64,000 nt of DNA from CAITSH01 sp025356665 (GTDB taxonomy: Bacteria > Pseudomonadota > Gammaproteobacteria > Burkholderiales > SG8-39): the NCBI GenBank assembly GCA_025356665.1, contig JANXRV010000039.1, forward strand, positions 11,891 through 75,890, given 5' to 3'. Positions within the stretch are counted from its first letter, which is position 1, and each line of letters starts with the position of its first letter. The notes under the pieces were generated by a model. It did no database searches and was not told where the DNA came from. It saw only the letters and a list, made by a program, of their open reading frames with translations. Both the position numbers and the translations under genes were made by a program. Positions 1 to 8,017 of the stretch are shown in pieces.

Positions 1-288
1 CACTCCAAAATGAGGGAACTCAGCGCGGTTCTTCGGCCCGCACTCAAGCCGCGTACAGGCGCCCGGGCACCAGCACATTGCGCTAGAAGATACGCCTCGC
101 CGTGCGCAGCGGCAAAGAGATTATTGGCGTGGCCGCGCAGGTGCAGGCCAAGGCCAGGCACACATTAGCTGCTATGCCCGGACGGCAATGCCCGCATATC
201 CAAACACCGCACGCCCGGACTGCAGCAGCAATTCGCCGATACCCGGCTGATACTCTGCTGACAGTGACGGTCCCGCCCGTCGGGCGTT
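1..288. other. No gene recognised at left edge
   Basis: No reading frame here looks like a real protein on either strand. A short GC hairpin (five-base arms CGCCC/GGGCG at 274-286) followed by four T on the plus strand could be a weak terminator for something entering from the left, but no such gene is visible. The hairpin lies immediately beyond the stop codon of the first minus-strand gene. Confidence 0.4.
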
Positions 289-1272
289 TTAGTCCAGCTT
301 CAGATTGAGCGCTTTGAGGCGCACGGCGTATTTCTCCCGGTCCGCCTTGATGAGATCGGCCAACGCAGCCGGCGCCAAGCCCATGGACTCCATGCCGACA
401 CCGAGGATGTACTTATCGCGAAATTCCGGTGCCGCTACTATGCGGAGCGCGTCGGCGGCGATTTTTTCGACGACCGCTGACGGCGTGCGCACCGGAACCA
501 TCCAGCCGAACCATGCGCCGGACTCAAAGCCCTTGAGCCCCGATTCGGAAAATGTCGGCACATCCGGTAACGCGGATGAACGCTGCAAGCCGCCGTAGGC
601 GAGCGCCCTGATGCGGCCTTGCCGTATCAAGGGCAAGGTCGGAGGCAAACCGGTAATCGAGAACTCGATCTGAGCGCCCATCAGACCCTGCAGAATGTCA
701 GGTCCGCCTTTGTACGGGACATGGGTCAGCCGTATTCCGGCCACCGCGCTGAGTGCCTCGGTATCGATATGCGGTGAACTGCCAAGACCAAAACTGCCGT
801 AATTGAGCTCGCCCGGCTTGGCCCGCGCCGCTTTGAGCAAGTCCTGCACTGACTTTACCGGCGAATCGCTCCCTACCACCAGCACGTTACCCGCCTGGAC
901 GAGACCCACCACAGGCGCAAAGTCTTTTTGCGGATCGTAAGGCAGCTTGCTTCTTAAAAATTGATTCACCGCCCAGGTCACATTGTCAGTCATGAACACC
1001 GTGTAGCCATCGGCGGGAGCCTTGGCGACCATGTCGGCGGCGATAATTCCGCTCGCCCCGGGGCGATTATCAACGATGACTTGCTGACCCCAGGTCTTCG
1101 ACAATTCAAATGCCAGGGCGCGAGCGAGCGCATCCTGCAAACCGCCGGGCGGAACCGGCAGCACCAGGCGAACCGCCTTCAGCGGAAAAGCGCCGGAGGG
1201 TTGCGCCTGCGCAATGCCGCAAACAAGGAGCAGCATCACGAGCACAAGGCATTTCAATTTTGCGAGCGTCAT
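289..1272 (-). CDS. Bug/TctC-family periplasmic solute receptor
   Basis: A 327-residue extracytoplasmic solute-binding receptor of the tripartite tricarboxylate transporter family (Bug proteins). It has an N-terminal signal peptide (hydrophobic residues about 8-20, likely cleavage after AQA near residue 23). Family motifs follow: VRLVLPVPPGG, then VDNRPGASGIIAADMVAKAPADGYT, then THVPYKG. The start at 1272 is preceded by a GAGGG ribosome-binding site; a longer frame exists upstream but would bury the signal peptide. The gene lies 16 bases after an amidohydrolase gene, so the two are probably co-transcribed and the ligand may be a substrate of that enzyme. No TctA or TctB is encoded nearby; the ligand is unknown, probably a carboxylate. 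Confidence 0.9.
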   Translation of the reverse strand: MTLAKLKCLVLVMLLLVCGIAQAQPSGAFPLKAVRLVLPVPPGGLQDALARALAFELSKTWGQQVIVDNRPGASGIIAADMVAKAPADGYTVFMTDNVTWAVNQFLRSKLPYDPQKDFAPVVGLVQAGNVLVVGSDSPVKSVQDLLKAARAKPGELNYGSFGLGSSPHIDTEALSAVAGIRLTHVPYKGGPDILQGLMGAQIEFSITGLPPTLPLIRQGRIRALAYGGLQRSSALPDVPTFSESGLKGFESGAWFGWMVPVRTPSAVVEKIAADALRIVAAPEFRDKYILGVGMESMGLAPAALADLIKADREKYAVRLKALNLKLD

Positions 1273-1288
1273 TTCATTGCCCTCTTGA

Positions 1289-2239
1289 TCAAGCGGCTTT
1301 GGCGAGCAGGTCCGGCAGCTTGAGCAAACCGGCGGCATTTCGCCAGAATACTTTTTCGTGGTCCAGCGCCGACAGTTTGAGGTCCTCAACCAACTGGATC
1401 GCCCGGGGTTTGAGCGACGTCAGCGGTGGCGCATCACTTCCGTAGAGCACATGGTCAACACCCACGGTCTCAAGAACGCAACGGATTGCCGGCAGGTGGT
1501 AGCACACCGTATCGAGGTACATCATGCGCAGGTAATGACTGGGCGCATGCTTGATACGAAGCGGCGTGTACGATCCGAGGAAGTAAGCTTCGTCGCGCAT
1601 TTCGTAGGCGTAGTCGAGGCGGCCGATAACCTCACAGATACCGCCGCCACCGTGCGACGCAACTATCTTGAGCCCGGGGAAGTCCTCAAGAATGCCTCGG
1701 ACGATGAGACGGGACAGCGCCAGGGTCAGATCGAAGGGGCGCCCCACGCTGGACGCAAGCCGGTAGTCCTTCATGCGCTCCTCGCCAAATCCGACGTGAG
1801 GTGGGTGGATCATGACCGGTATATCGAGTGCCTCGGCCGCCTCCCAGAACGGGCGCGCCTCGTCATCATCAGGGTAATGCCCCTTGTGGCTCGAATTGAT
1901 GAATACGCCTTTGAGTCCGAGTTCCTTCACCGCACGCTCAAGCTCCTTGATGTAGGCCGGGCCGCCACAGGGCAAAAGCGTGGCAAAACCGTAGATCAGG
2001 CCCCGGTGCTTTTGCTGGAGCTCGGCCGCATAGTCTGTCCAGCGCTGGATCGAAGTGAGCTCCTCCGCGTCGGTCTTGTACCGCATGTAATGCGCGGCAT
2101 TGCTGACGACGATGGCATCCACGCCGGCCTTGCGGTTGGCCTCAAGAACATTGTCAATGTTCATCGGGCAGCGCCCTTCCCACTCGGGCGCGGCCGCCTC
2201 TTCAGGCGGATATACGTGGTTGTGCCATTCGATAATCAT
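1289..2239 (-). CDS. Amidohydrolase-family (amidohydrolase 2) metal-dependent hydrolase or decarboxylase
   Basis: A 316-residue TIM-barrel protein of the amidohydrolase-2 family, which contains gamma-resorcylate and ACMS decarboxylases as well as lactone hydrolases. Likely metal ligands and catalytic residues are visible: H6 and H8 in WHNHVYPP, H145 in MIHPPH, H196 in ASHGGGG and D269 in YGSDAPP. It is the first gene of a two-gene unit with the Bug receptor downstream and is divergent from a LysR gene (138-base spacer), the classic arrangement for a LysR-controlled catabolic gene. The exact substrate cannot be read from the sequence; a ring-cleavage or pyrone/lactone intermediate is plausible. 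Confidence 0.85.
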   Translation of the reverse strand: MIIEWHNHVYPPEEAAAPEWEGRCPMNIDNVLEANRKAGVDAIVVSNAAHYMRYKTDAEELTSIQRWTDYAAELQQKHRGLIYGFATLLPCGGPAYIKELERAVKELGLKGVFINSSHKGHYPDDDEARPFWEAAEALDIPVMIHPPHVGFGEERMKDYRLASSVGRPFDLTLALSRLIVRGILEDFPGLKIVASHGGGGICEVIGRLDYAYEMRDEAYFLGSYTPLRIKHAPSHYLRMMYLDTVCYHLPAIRCVLETVGVDHVLYGSDAPPLTSLKPRAIQLVEDLKLSALDHEKVFWRNAAGLLKLPDLLAKAA

Positions 2240-2377
2240 GGGGGTCTCCTTGGGTTTGCGTATTTTGTTGAAAGCCCTTTTGGGAGCTTTTTTTGAATGC
2301 GGTTTTGGCTGCGAAAAAGTCTAGCAGCAGTGCTATAGTTTCTTTCATTTAAATTTACAATAATAAATACCGATTTT

Positions 2378-3310
2378 ATGAATATCAACAACACCGACCT
2401 GAACCTGCTGCTTGTCTTTGACGCGCTGATGCGCGAGCGCAGCGTGTCGCGCGGCGGGGAGGCGCTCGGACTGTCGCAATCGGCAACCAGTTACGCGCTT
2501 GCAAAAATGCGGCGCATGTTCGGCGACCCGCTGTTCATCCGGACCTCCCGTGGCATCAGCCCGACGCCACGCGCCGAGATGCTGGCCGCACCGATCCGCG
2601 ACGTGCTGGAACAGATCAGCACAGAGGTCATGCCAGTCACCGACTTTTTACCCGAGACCAGCATTCGCACTTTCACGCTTTGCATGTCGGATATCAGCGA
2701 GATGTTCTTCCTGCCACTCATTGCGCGAAAACTGCGTGAAGCGGCCCCGGGCTGCACCATTGTTTCAATCTCACGGCCATTGACCCAGGCGCGCGAAGCG
2801 CTCGAGTCAGGGGCCGCGGATCTTGCCCTGGGATATTTTCCCGACTTTCCCACGGATTTCTTTCAGCAACGACTGTTTAGCGAGGAATTGATTTGCCTGT
2901 TGCGCGCGAGACATCCGCTCAAAGGCACGCGCATCAGCCTGGAACAGTTCGCCGACGCCTCACATGTGCGGATACAGACCTCCGGAAGACAGCGTCAGGT
3001 CTATGAAACGGTGGCAGCGTCGCTATCGCGAAAATGCCGCATCGGGATATCTATATCGCACCGTCTCGCCGTTGCGCCGCTGGTCGCGGACAGCGATCTG
3101 ATATGCGTGGTTCCCGAAGAATTCGGCAAGACGCTGGCACGTACCGGCAAGCTGCGCACCATGAAGCTGCCCCGGGAGTTTGGTGCGTTCGACATCATGC
3201 AGCACTGGCATCGTCGCGCCCACCGCGATCCGGCCAATGTGTGGCTGCGTGCCTGCGTGTCTTCGCTATTCGCAGAAAAACGACGCGCCAGGCAGGCGGT
3301 CCAGCAATGA
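2378..3310 (+). CDS. LysR-family transcriptional regulator
   Basis: A 310-residue LysR-type regulator. The N-terminal winged helix-turn-helix spans about residues 8-65 (DLNLLLVFDALMRERSVSRG, then LSQSATSYALAKMRRMFGDPLF), in the NodD/LinR-like style. The effector-binding domain covers about residues 90-300. It is divergently transcribed from the amidohydrolase/Bug pair, so that pair is its most likely target, with an AT-rich 138-base intergenic region. It may also influence the hydratase gene downstream on its own strand. Confidence 0.9.
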   Translation: MNINNTDLNLLLVFDALMRERSVSRGGEALGLSQSATSYALAKMRRMFGDPLFIRTSRGISPTPRAEMLAAPIRDVLEQISTEVMPVTDFLPETSIRTFTLCMSDISEMFFLPLIARKLREAAPGCTIVSISRPLTQAREALESGAADLALGYFPDFPTDFFQQRLFSEELICLLRARHPLKGTRISLEQFADASHVRIQTSGRQRQVYETVAASLSRKCRIGISISHRLAVAPLVADSDLICVVPEEFGKTLARTGKLRTMKLPREFGAFDIMQHWHRRAHRDPANVWLRACVSSLFAEKRRARQAVQQ

Positions 3311-3335
3311 CAGGACGCAATCGGGTGGGGACGCA

Positions 3336-3581
3336 CGGTTGCCGAGAAACCATCGCGCCGGTGCCAATACCGTATCGGACGCGCTGCTGCTGCAAGTGGC
3401 GCAAGCGTTCAAACCCGCCGTCGACACCGTCTGCTGTATTGCCTGTGAGGCCGGCATGATGCGGCGCATACGCGACGCGCTGATCGCCAATGGCGTGCCA
3501 TGCACCCGGATCCACGGCCGCGGCTACTGGAAGGCCGGCGCGACGGCATACCCGGATCACGACTATGGCGATGACGCCTGA
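3336..3581 (+). pseudogene. C-terminal remnant of a siderophore-interacting (SIP/ViuB-like) flavoprotein
   Basis: About 80 codons open with RLPRNHRAGANTVSDALLL and close with RIHGRGYWKAGATAYPDHD. The order matches the end of siderophore-interacting FAD proteins: W/R-L-x-R with a glycine-rich turn, an ALL helix, an acidic (A/G)E segment (here ACEAGMMRRIRDAL), then GYWxxG. The N-terminal FAD-binding barrel and most of the NAD-binding domain are missing, because the LysR gene ends 25 bases upstream. No start codon with a ribosome-binding site is seen in this frame. It overlaps the start of the hydratase gene by 17 bases. Most likely a deletion relic; the family assignment rests on motif recall only. 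Confidence 0.6.
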
Positions 3582-4386
3582 CCTCCCGGCCATCGCGCTG
3601 GAAGTAAAAGCCGCACAAGACAGCGGCGCAGCGCTGCAGCCCTTTACGTCGCGCTGGCCCGACTTTGATGAAGCGCAGGCCTATGAGCTTGCCGGCCTGG
3701 TGCACGCCGCGCGCCTCGCCGCAGGCGCGCGGCCGGTCGGACGCAAGATCGGCTTTACCAACCCGGACATGTGGGCCTTGTACGGCGTGCGCGAACCGGT
3801 CTGGGGCTACGTCTACGATTCGACGGTCGAATATCTCGCCGGCTCGCGCGGCGTGTGCCGTCTCGGCGTGTTCGCCGCACCGCGCATCGAGCCTGAGATC
3901 GTGGTGCACTTTCATGCCGCGCCGCCGCTCAACGCGAACCCGGCAGAAGTGCTCGCCTGCATCGACTGGATCGCCCACGGTTTTGAGATCGTGCAGTCGC
4001 ATTATCCGGACTGGAAGTTTCGCGCCGCCGACACCATCGCCGACGCCGGCATGCACGCGCGGCTGCTGCTTGGCGAACCGGTGCCGGTCAGCCGCTTGGG
4101 CAGCGTCCTGAAGGCCGAACTGGAAAACTTCACGCTGCGCCTGTCATGCGAGGGCGCGCTGCGCGAACAAGGCAAGGGCAATAAGGTATTGGGCGGGCCG
4201 CTGCAGGCGGTGGCGCATTTGATTGCAGTGTTGGCGACCCAGCCGCACAGCCGGCCACTGCAGGCGGGCGAACTGGTGACCACCGGCACGCTCACCGCCG
4301 CGCCGCCCATACGCGCGGGCGAAACCTGGACGACGACGCTGCAGGGCATTGCGCTGCCGGGACTTTCGCTCAAGCTGGAGGCTTGA
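3565..4386 (+). CDS. 2-keto-4-pentenoate hydratase-like protein (fumarylacetoacetate hydrolase superfamily)
   Basis: A 273-residue protein resembling 2-hydroxypenta-2,4-dienoate hydratase or 4-oxalocrotonate decarboxylase (MhpD/DmpE/DmpH type), enzymes of the lower meta-cleavage pathway. Visible motifs are GRKIGFTNPDMWALYGV, YVYDSTVEY, the metal-binding segment RIEPEIVVHF, and KGNKVLGGPLQAVAHL near the C terminus. The start MAMTPDL at 3565 is chosen because homologs begin there; an upstream in-frame ATG at 3490 would add residues coming from the antisense of the remnant gene. The ribosome-binding site is weak, and the start sits inside the end of the SIP remnant, suggesting that its expression signals were reshaped by the deletion. 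Confidence 0.82.
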   Translation: MAMTPDLPAIALEVKAAQDSGAALQPFTSRWPDFDEAQAYELAGLVHAARLAAGARPVGRKIGFTNPDMWALYGVREPVWGYVYDSTVEYLAGSRGVCRLGVFAAPRIEPEIVVHFHAAPPLNANPAEVLACIDWIAHGFEIVQSHYPDWKFRAADTIADAGMHARLLLGEPVPVSRLGSVLKAELENFTLRLSCEGALREQGKGNKVLGGPLQAVAHLIAVLATQPHSRPLQAGELVTTGTLTAAPPIRAGETWTTTLQGIALPGLSLKLEA

Positions 4387-4593
4387 CCCCCGGTCGCTGC
4401 GCTGTGCGGGCGTGCAGCCGGTGCGACTGGCCGTAGCCGAAGTGATCGTGGTCTAGTCAGGCCGCCGGAAGGTAAATCGGCTCAAAACCCGCGCTAGATA
4501 AGGGTTTTCAGCCCATAGGCATGCCCCGGTTGCGCGCCGGTCGGGGGCTGCGCTATCGTCCTACCTCAGACCTTCAACCACGGAGATGCGCGC

Positions 4594-5049
4594 ATGAACG
4601 CCAAGGAAGAATCAATGCAGCCAAGCGACCAGGCGGTGGTGCACGCCATGGCGCGCGAGTCGCTGGGTGCCGGCGGCAAGCTGGTGTGGGATTTCCTGTC
4701 GCTGTTTGCCACGCGCCGCTATGCCGAGGCCAACGCTTTTCTCGCCCCCGGCTGCGCCATGCTGTTTCCCGGCGGCACGGTGTTTACCGACTGCACCGAC
4801 TTGCCCAAGCGCTCCTCGGCCATGTACCGCTGGGTGAAAAAGGAATTCGAGCGCATCGACGAATTCGAGGCTGAGAACGGCACGGTGGTCTACAACTACG
4901 GCGGCCTGCGCGGCGAGTGGGCCGACGGCACGCCCTTCGAGGGCATTCGCTATATCGACCGCTTTCTGATCCGTGACGGGCGCATTGTCGACCAGAAGGT
5001 CTGGAACGATCTTGCCGTCGCCATCGCCGCGCGCCAGGCACCGCGCTAG
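4594..5049 (+). CDS. SnoaL/NTF2-like small protein
   Basis: A 151-residue protein with the cone-shaped SnoaL-like/ketosteroid-isomerase-type fold: a helical N terminus (about 10-45, ending FATRRYAEANAFLAP), then strands such as TVVYNYGGLRGEWADG and a C-terminal YIDRFLIRDGRIVDQKVW, the usual last strands of this fold. Such proteins bind or isomerise small hydrophobic molecules, but the function here is unknown. A GGAG lies about nine bases upstream of ATG 4594. A second ATG at 4615, preceded by AAGGAAG, is an equally good start and would give 144 residues. It stands alone between the hydratase and a convergent Bug operon. Confidence 0.65.
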   Translation: MNAKEESMQPSDQAVVHAMARESLGAGGKLVWDFLSLFATRRYAEANAFLAPGCAMLFPGGTVFTDCTDLPKRSSAMYRWVKKEFERIDEFEAENGTVVYNYGGLRGEWADGTPFEGIRYIDRFLIRDGRIVDQKVWNDLAVAIAARQAPR

Positions 5050-5089
5050 CCCCACTGCGTTCCGGTATCGAAAATTAGTCGGCCGTAAG

Positions 5090-5120
5090 CTGGAAACCCG
5101 CGTCTGGCGCGGATTTCCAG
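5090..5120. repeat. 31-base palindromic repeat, copy 1
   Basis: A 31-base imperfect palindrome with outer arms CTGGAAA/TTTCCAG and inner arms CCGCG/CGCGG. It is followed by CCTATC, as is the copy at 15786. Full-length relatives are at 15786-15816 and 33042-33072, and a half copy at 17052-17074. All are intergenic. Confidence 0.7.
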
Positions 5121-5156
5121 CCTATCGCCACCCGGGAAAGCCACCTGCGAGGCGGC

Positions 5157-6134
5157 TTATTCGACCTTGATGGCGGTGCGCGCCACGAGGTCAGTCCATT
5201 GCTGGATCTCCCGCGTCATGCGCGCCGTAAACTCCTGCGCGCTGACCGACAGCACGCGTGCGCCCTGGCCGTTGAACAACTCGCGCACGCCGGGCTTGTC
5301 CATGATCTTTGCCAGCTCGGCCTGCAGGCGCGCGACCACCTGCGGCGGCGTGCCGGCCGGTGCGAGCAGCCCGAACCAGATCGGTGCATCGTAGTCGGTG
5401 AAGCCCTGCTCGTAAAAAGTCGGCGCATCAGGCAGAAAGGCGCTGCGCTGCTGCCCTGTTAAGCCAAGGGCGCGCAGGCGGCCCGCCTTGATCTGCCCCA
5501 TCGCGCTGGCAAGACTGGAGGTGCCAAAGTCGATGCGACCAGCCACCGCTTCACTGATAGAGCCGGCGACGCCCTTATAAGGGATGTGCGTCACGCGCAT
5601 TTTGGTCTTGTCAAAAAACAGCGCTGCAGCGAGGTGTGATGAGGTGCCCTGCCCGCCCGAACCAAAGCTGAGTGATTCGGGTTTGTCCTGCGCCATTCGC
5701 ACCAGCGCGCGCGCATTGGCCGCAGGCAGGTCCACGCGCGCCCACATCACCGTGGGTGCTTCGGCCAGCAAGGCCACCGGCACAAAATCCTTTAACGGCT
5801 GGTAGGGCAGCTTGGGGAATAGCGCCGGATTAACCGTGAAGGTGTTCTCGGTAAAGAGCAGCGTGTAACCGTCGGCCTGCGACTTGGCCACGGCATCGAT
5901 GCCGATAATGCCGCTGGCGCCGGTGCGGTTCTCGACGATCACCGCCTGGCCCAGTGGCTCGGCGAGTTCGACCGCGACGCGGCGCGCCGCCACATCGGTG
6001 AAGGAGCCGGCGAGGTAGGGCACGACAAAGCGGATTGGCTTGGTCGGCCAGGCCTGTGCCACAGCATGGCCGCTGCCGAGCAGCGATGCGACTGCGATGA
6101 AAGCCAACAACGTTCGAATGCACATCGTATCCAT
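5157..6134 (-). CDS. Bug/TctC-family periplasmic solute receptor
   Basis: A 325-residue receptor with a signal peptide ending near AVAQA (about residue 27), then AWPTKPIRFVVPYLAGSFTD, VENRTGASGIIGIDAVAKS and THIPYKG. The start MDTMCIRT at 6134 follows AAGAAGGGGG closely; ATG 6125 is the alternative and has better spacing. It is the last gene of the minus-strand operon that begins with the MaoC gene at 10279, directly after a second Bug gene (28-base gap). Two receptors in tandem suggest related but different ligands. Its residues GSFTD replace the more common GGPTD turn. Confidence 0.9.
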   Translation of the reverse strand: MDTMCIRTLLAFIAVASLLGSGHAVAQAWPTKPIRFVVPYLAGSFTDVAARRVAVELAEPLGQAVIVENRTGASGIIGIDAVAKSQADGYTLLFTENTFTVNPALFPKLPYQPLKDFVPVALLAEAPTVMWARVDLPAANARALVRMAQDKPESLSFGSGGQGTSSHLAAALFFDKTKMRVTHIPYKGVAGSISEAVAGRIDFGTSSLASAMGQIKAGRLRALGLTGQQRSAFLPDAPTFYEQGFTDYDAPIWFGLLAPAGTPPQVVARLQAELAKIMDKPGVRELFNGQGARVLSVSAQEFTARMTREIQQWTDLVARTAIKVE

Positions 6135-6162
6135 GCCCCCTTCTTGAGCTTGCGCTACAGCC

Positions 6163-7113
6163 TTACTCGGCCTTGACGCCCGAGTCCTTGACCACCTTGG
6201 CCCACAGCGCCACTTCACTGCGCAGGAAGCTGCCGAACTCCTCCGGCGTGGAGGGCGTGAGCACCACGCCCTGCGGCGCGGCCTGCGCCTTGACCTCGGG
6301 GTCTTCGAGCAGCGTGCGCGATGCCGCGTTGAGACGCTGGATGATCGCAGCTGGCGTGCCGGCCGGCGCAAGCAGGCCATACCAGGTGGTGGCGATAAAG
6401 TTGATGCCCGACTCGACCACGGTGGGGATCTCCGGCGCAAGCGGCGAACGCTTGGCACCGGTGACGGCAAGACCCTTCAACTTGCCGCCCTTGACCTGCG
6501 GCAGCGTGGTGCCTATGCCCGAAATGACCAGTTGCACATCGCCTGACATCACCGCAGCCATGGCCGGCGCCGCGCCCTTGAACGGAATGCGCGTGATCTG
6601 TATGCCGGCGAGCGAGTCAAAGAGTTCGGTGGCGAGCAGCGTCGGACTCGAAGTCGCGCCGTAGTTGAGGGCACCGGGCTTGGACTTGGCCAATGCGATG
6701 AACTCTTTCAGGGTGTTCACCGGCAGCGAGGGCGTGACGGCGATCATGTTGGGCGATTCACCCACCAGGGTCACCGCTGCGAAATCCTCGACGGTGCGAT
6801 ACGGAACTTTGGGGTAAAAGCTCGCGTTGATGGCGTGCCCGGCGGATATGAAAAACAGCGTGTAGCCATCGGGCGTAGCCTTGGCCACGAGGTCGCCCGC
6901 GATGACGCCGTCCGCGCCGCCCTTGTTCTCGATCACCACCTGCTGGCCCAGCACATTTCCGAGGCGCAGCGCGAACACACGCGCAATCGCGTCGGTGGGC
7001 CCGCCGGCGACAAAGCCCACCACCATGCGAATCGGTTTGGTCGGATAGGTTTGCGCGACGGCGGTCGACAACGCAAACAAGGATGCACATAGTGCAAAGG
7101 CAAGCCGTTTCAT
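6163..7113 (-). CDS. Bug/TctC-family periplasmic solute receptor
   Basis: A 316-residue receptor. The start at 7113 has a strong AAGGAG ribosome-binding site and opens a signal peptide (MKRLAFALCASLFALSTAVA). Family motifs are IRMVVGFVAGGPTDAIARVF, VIENKGGADGVIAGDLVAKA and TRIPFKGAAPAMAAVMSGDV. It lies between the cupin gene (40-base gap) and the terminal Bug gene. The context of CoA transferase, hydratases and RidA suggests uptake or sensing of an organic acid that is then activated to a CoA ester. Confidence 0.9.
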   Translation of the reverse strand: MKRLAFALCASLFALSTAVAQTYPTKPIRMVVGFVAGGPTDAIARVFALRLGNVLGQQVVIENKGGADGVIAGDLVAKATPDGYTLFFISAGHAINASFYPKVPYRTVEDFAAVTLVGESPNMIAVTPSLPVNTLKEFIALAKSKPGALNYGATSSPTLLATELFDSLAGIQITRIPFKGAAPAMAAVMSGDVQLVISGIGTTLPQVKGGKLKGLAVTGAKRSPLAPEIPTVVESGINFIATTWYGLLAPAGTPAAIIQRLNAASRTLLEDPEVKAQAAPQGVVLTPSTPEEFGSFLRSEVALWAKVVKDSGVKAE

Positions 7114-7153
7114 CAAAAACTCCTTCGAAGGTGTGGTGTACGGGTCGGCGCTT

Positions 7154-7549
7154 TCACTTGCGCACGACTTTGGCAGGGTTTTCGCCATAGGGCGGCGAGT
7201 AGATGATCAAGACCTTCATGCGCTCGGAAGTGACGCGCACGGAATGAAACACGTCGGCCGGAAAAAAGCACAGGTCGCCGGCGCGCGCCTGGTGGGTGAC
7301 GCCGTCGATGATGACCTCGGCCTCGCCTTCGATAAAGTATTGCGCCTGCTCCATGCCCGGGTGGGCGTGGGTTGAAACGCCGGCGCCCTTCTCGACTTCG
7401 CCCAGCACCACTTCCATATACTGGGCGCCGTTGATCGCCGCCGATACGAGGCGGGTGTTCTTGGTGCCGGTGTGGTTGGCCGGCGAGTAGGACTCCATGT
7501 CGTCCGGGCGCAGTACATACTTTGAAGTGGGTGCAGTCGTGGTGCTCAT
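7154..7549 (-). CDS. Small single-domain cupin
   Basis: A 131-residue beta-barrel protein. The first cupin motif is seen in GVSTHAHPGMEQAQYFIEGE (HxH and E, metal ligands) and the second in GDLCFFPADVFHSVRV (final His ligand). The metal site therefore appears complete. Its role in the operon is unknown; small cupins next to CoA transferases may be isomerases or dioxygenase-like, or may bind the pathway substrate. It is separated from the MaoC gene upstream by 18 bases and from the Bug gene downstream by 40 bases. Confidence 0.82.
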   Translation of the reverse strand: MSTTTAPTSKYVLRPDDMESYSPANHTGTKNTRLVSAAINGAQYMEVVLGEVEKGAGVSTHAHPGMEQAQYFIEGEAEVIIDGVTHQARAGDLCFFPADVFHSVRVTSERMKVLIIYSPPYGENPAKVVRK

Positions 7550-7567
7550 GCGGAAAACCTCCGTGCT

Positions 7568-8017
7568 TTATTCGGGCGCGCTGTCGCGGCAGCGGATCAG
7601 CGCGTGCTTGTCGTTGCGGAATACTTCTTCATCGAGCTGGTTATAAACGTGGTCGCGAAACACCACCAGTCCCCGTCCCGGCTTGGAGGTCAGGCGCTTT
7701 TGCACGACCTCGACCTCGGTGCGTATGGTGTCGCCGGGCCGCACGTGGCGCAGGAACTTGGCGCCCTCTATGCCCGCCAGCGCCACCACGCTGCCCTGAA
7801 AGAGCTCCCCCGTCATGGCCGTGGAAAACGACATCACCAGGTGGCTGGGGCAGATGCGCCCCGGCAGGCCGCGCGATTGCGCGTAAGCGTCATCGAGAAA
7901 CAGCGGCACGTCATAGCCCACCAGCTTGCAAAAGGCGTCCTGGTCGGCGGCGGTGATCAGGCGTGAGGTGGTCGGGTAGGTCGCACCGACTTCGAAGTCT
8001 TCGTAAAAGCGCGTCAT
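7568..8017 (-). CDS. MaoC-like hotdog-fold protein lacking the catalytic His
   Basis: A 149-residue MaoC/(R)-specific enoyl-CoA hydratase-like protein starting MTRFYEDFEVGATYPTTSR. In active family members the hydratase motif reads GDxNPxHxD; here the matching segment is VGYDVPLFLDDAYA, with Phe where the catalytic His should be. The fold markers GLPGRICPSHLVMS and VRPGDTIRTEVEV are retained. It may act as a thioesterase-like or binding protein, or use another residue. Its start overlaps the end of the CoA-transferase gene by four bases (ATGA), so translation is probably coupled. Confidence 0.8.
   Translation of the reverse strand: MTRFYEDFEVGATYPTTSRLITAADQDAFCKLVGYDVPLFLDDAYAQSRGLPGRICPSHLVMSFSTAMTGELFQGSVVALAGIEGAKFLRHVRPGDTIRTEVEVVQKRLTSKPGRGLVVFRDHVYNQLDEEVFRNDKHALIRCRDSAPE

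Noticed and set aside
3180..3581. Reading the siderophore-interacting remnant as a complete 133-residue gene
   Set aside because: The first 50 codons overlap the end of the LysR gene in another frame and are not protein-like; only the C-terminal part matches a family.
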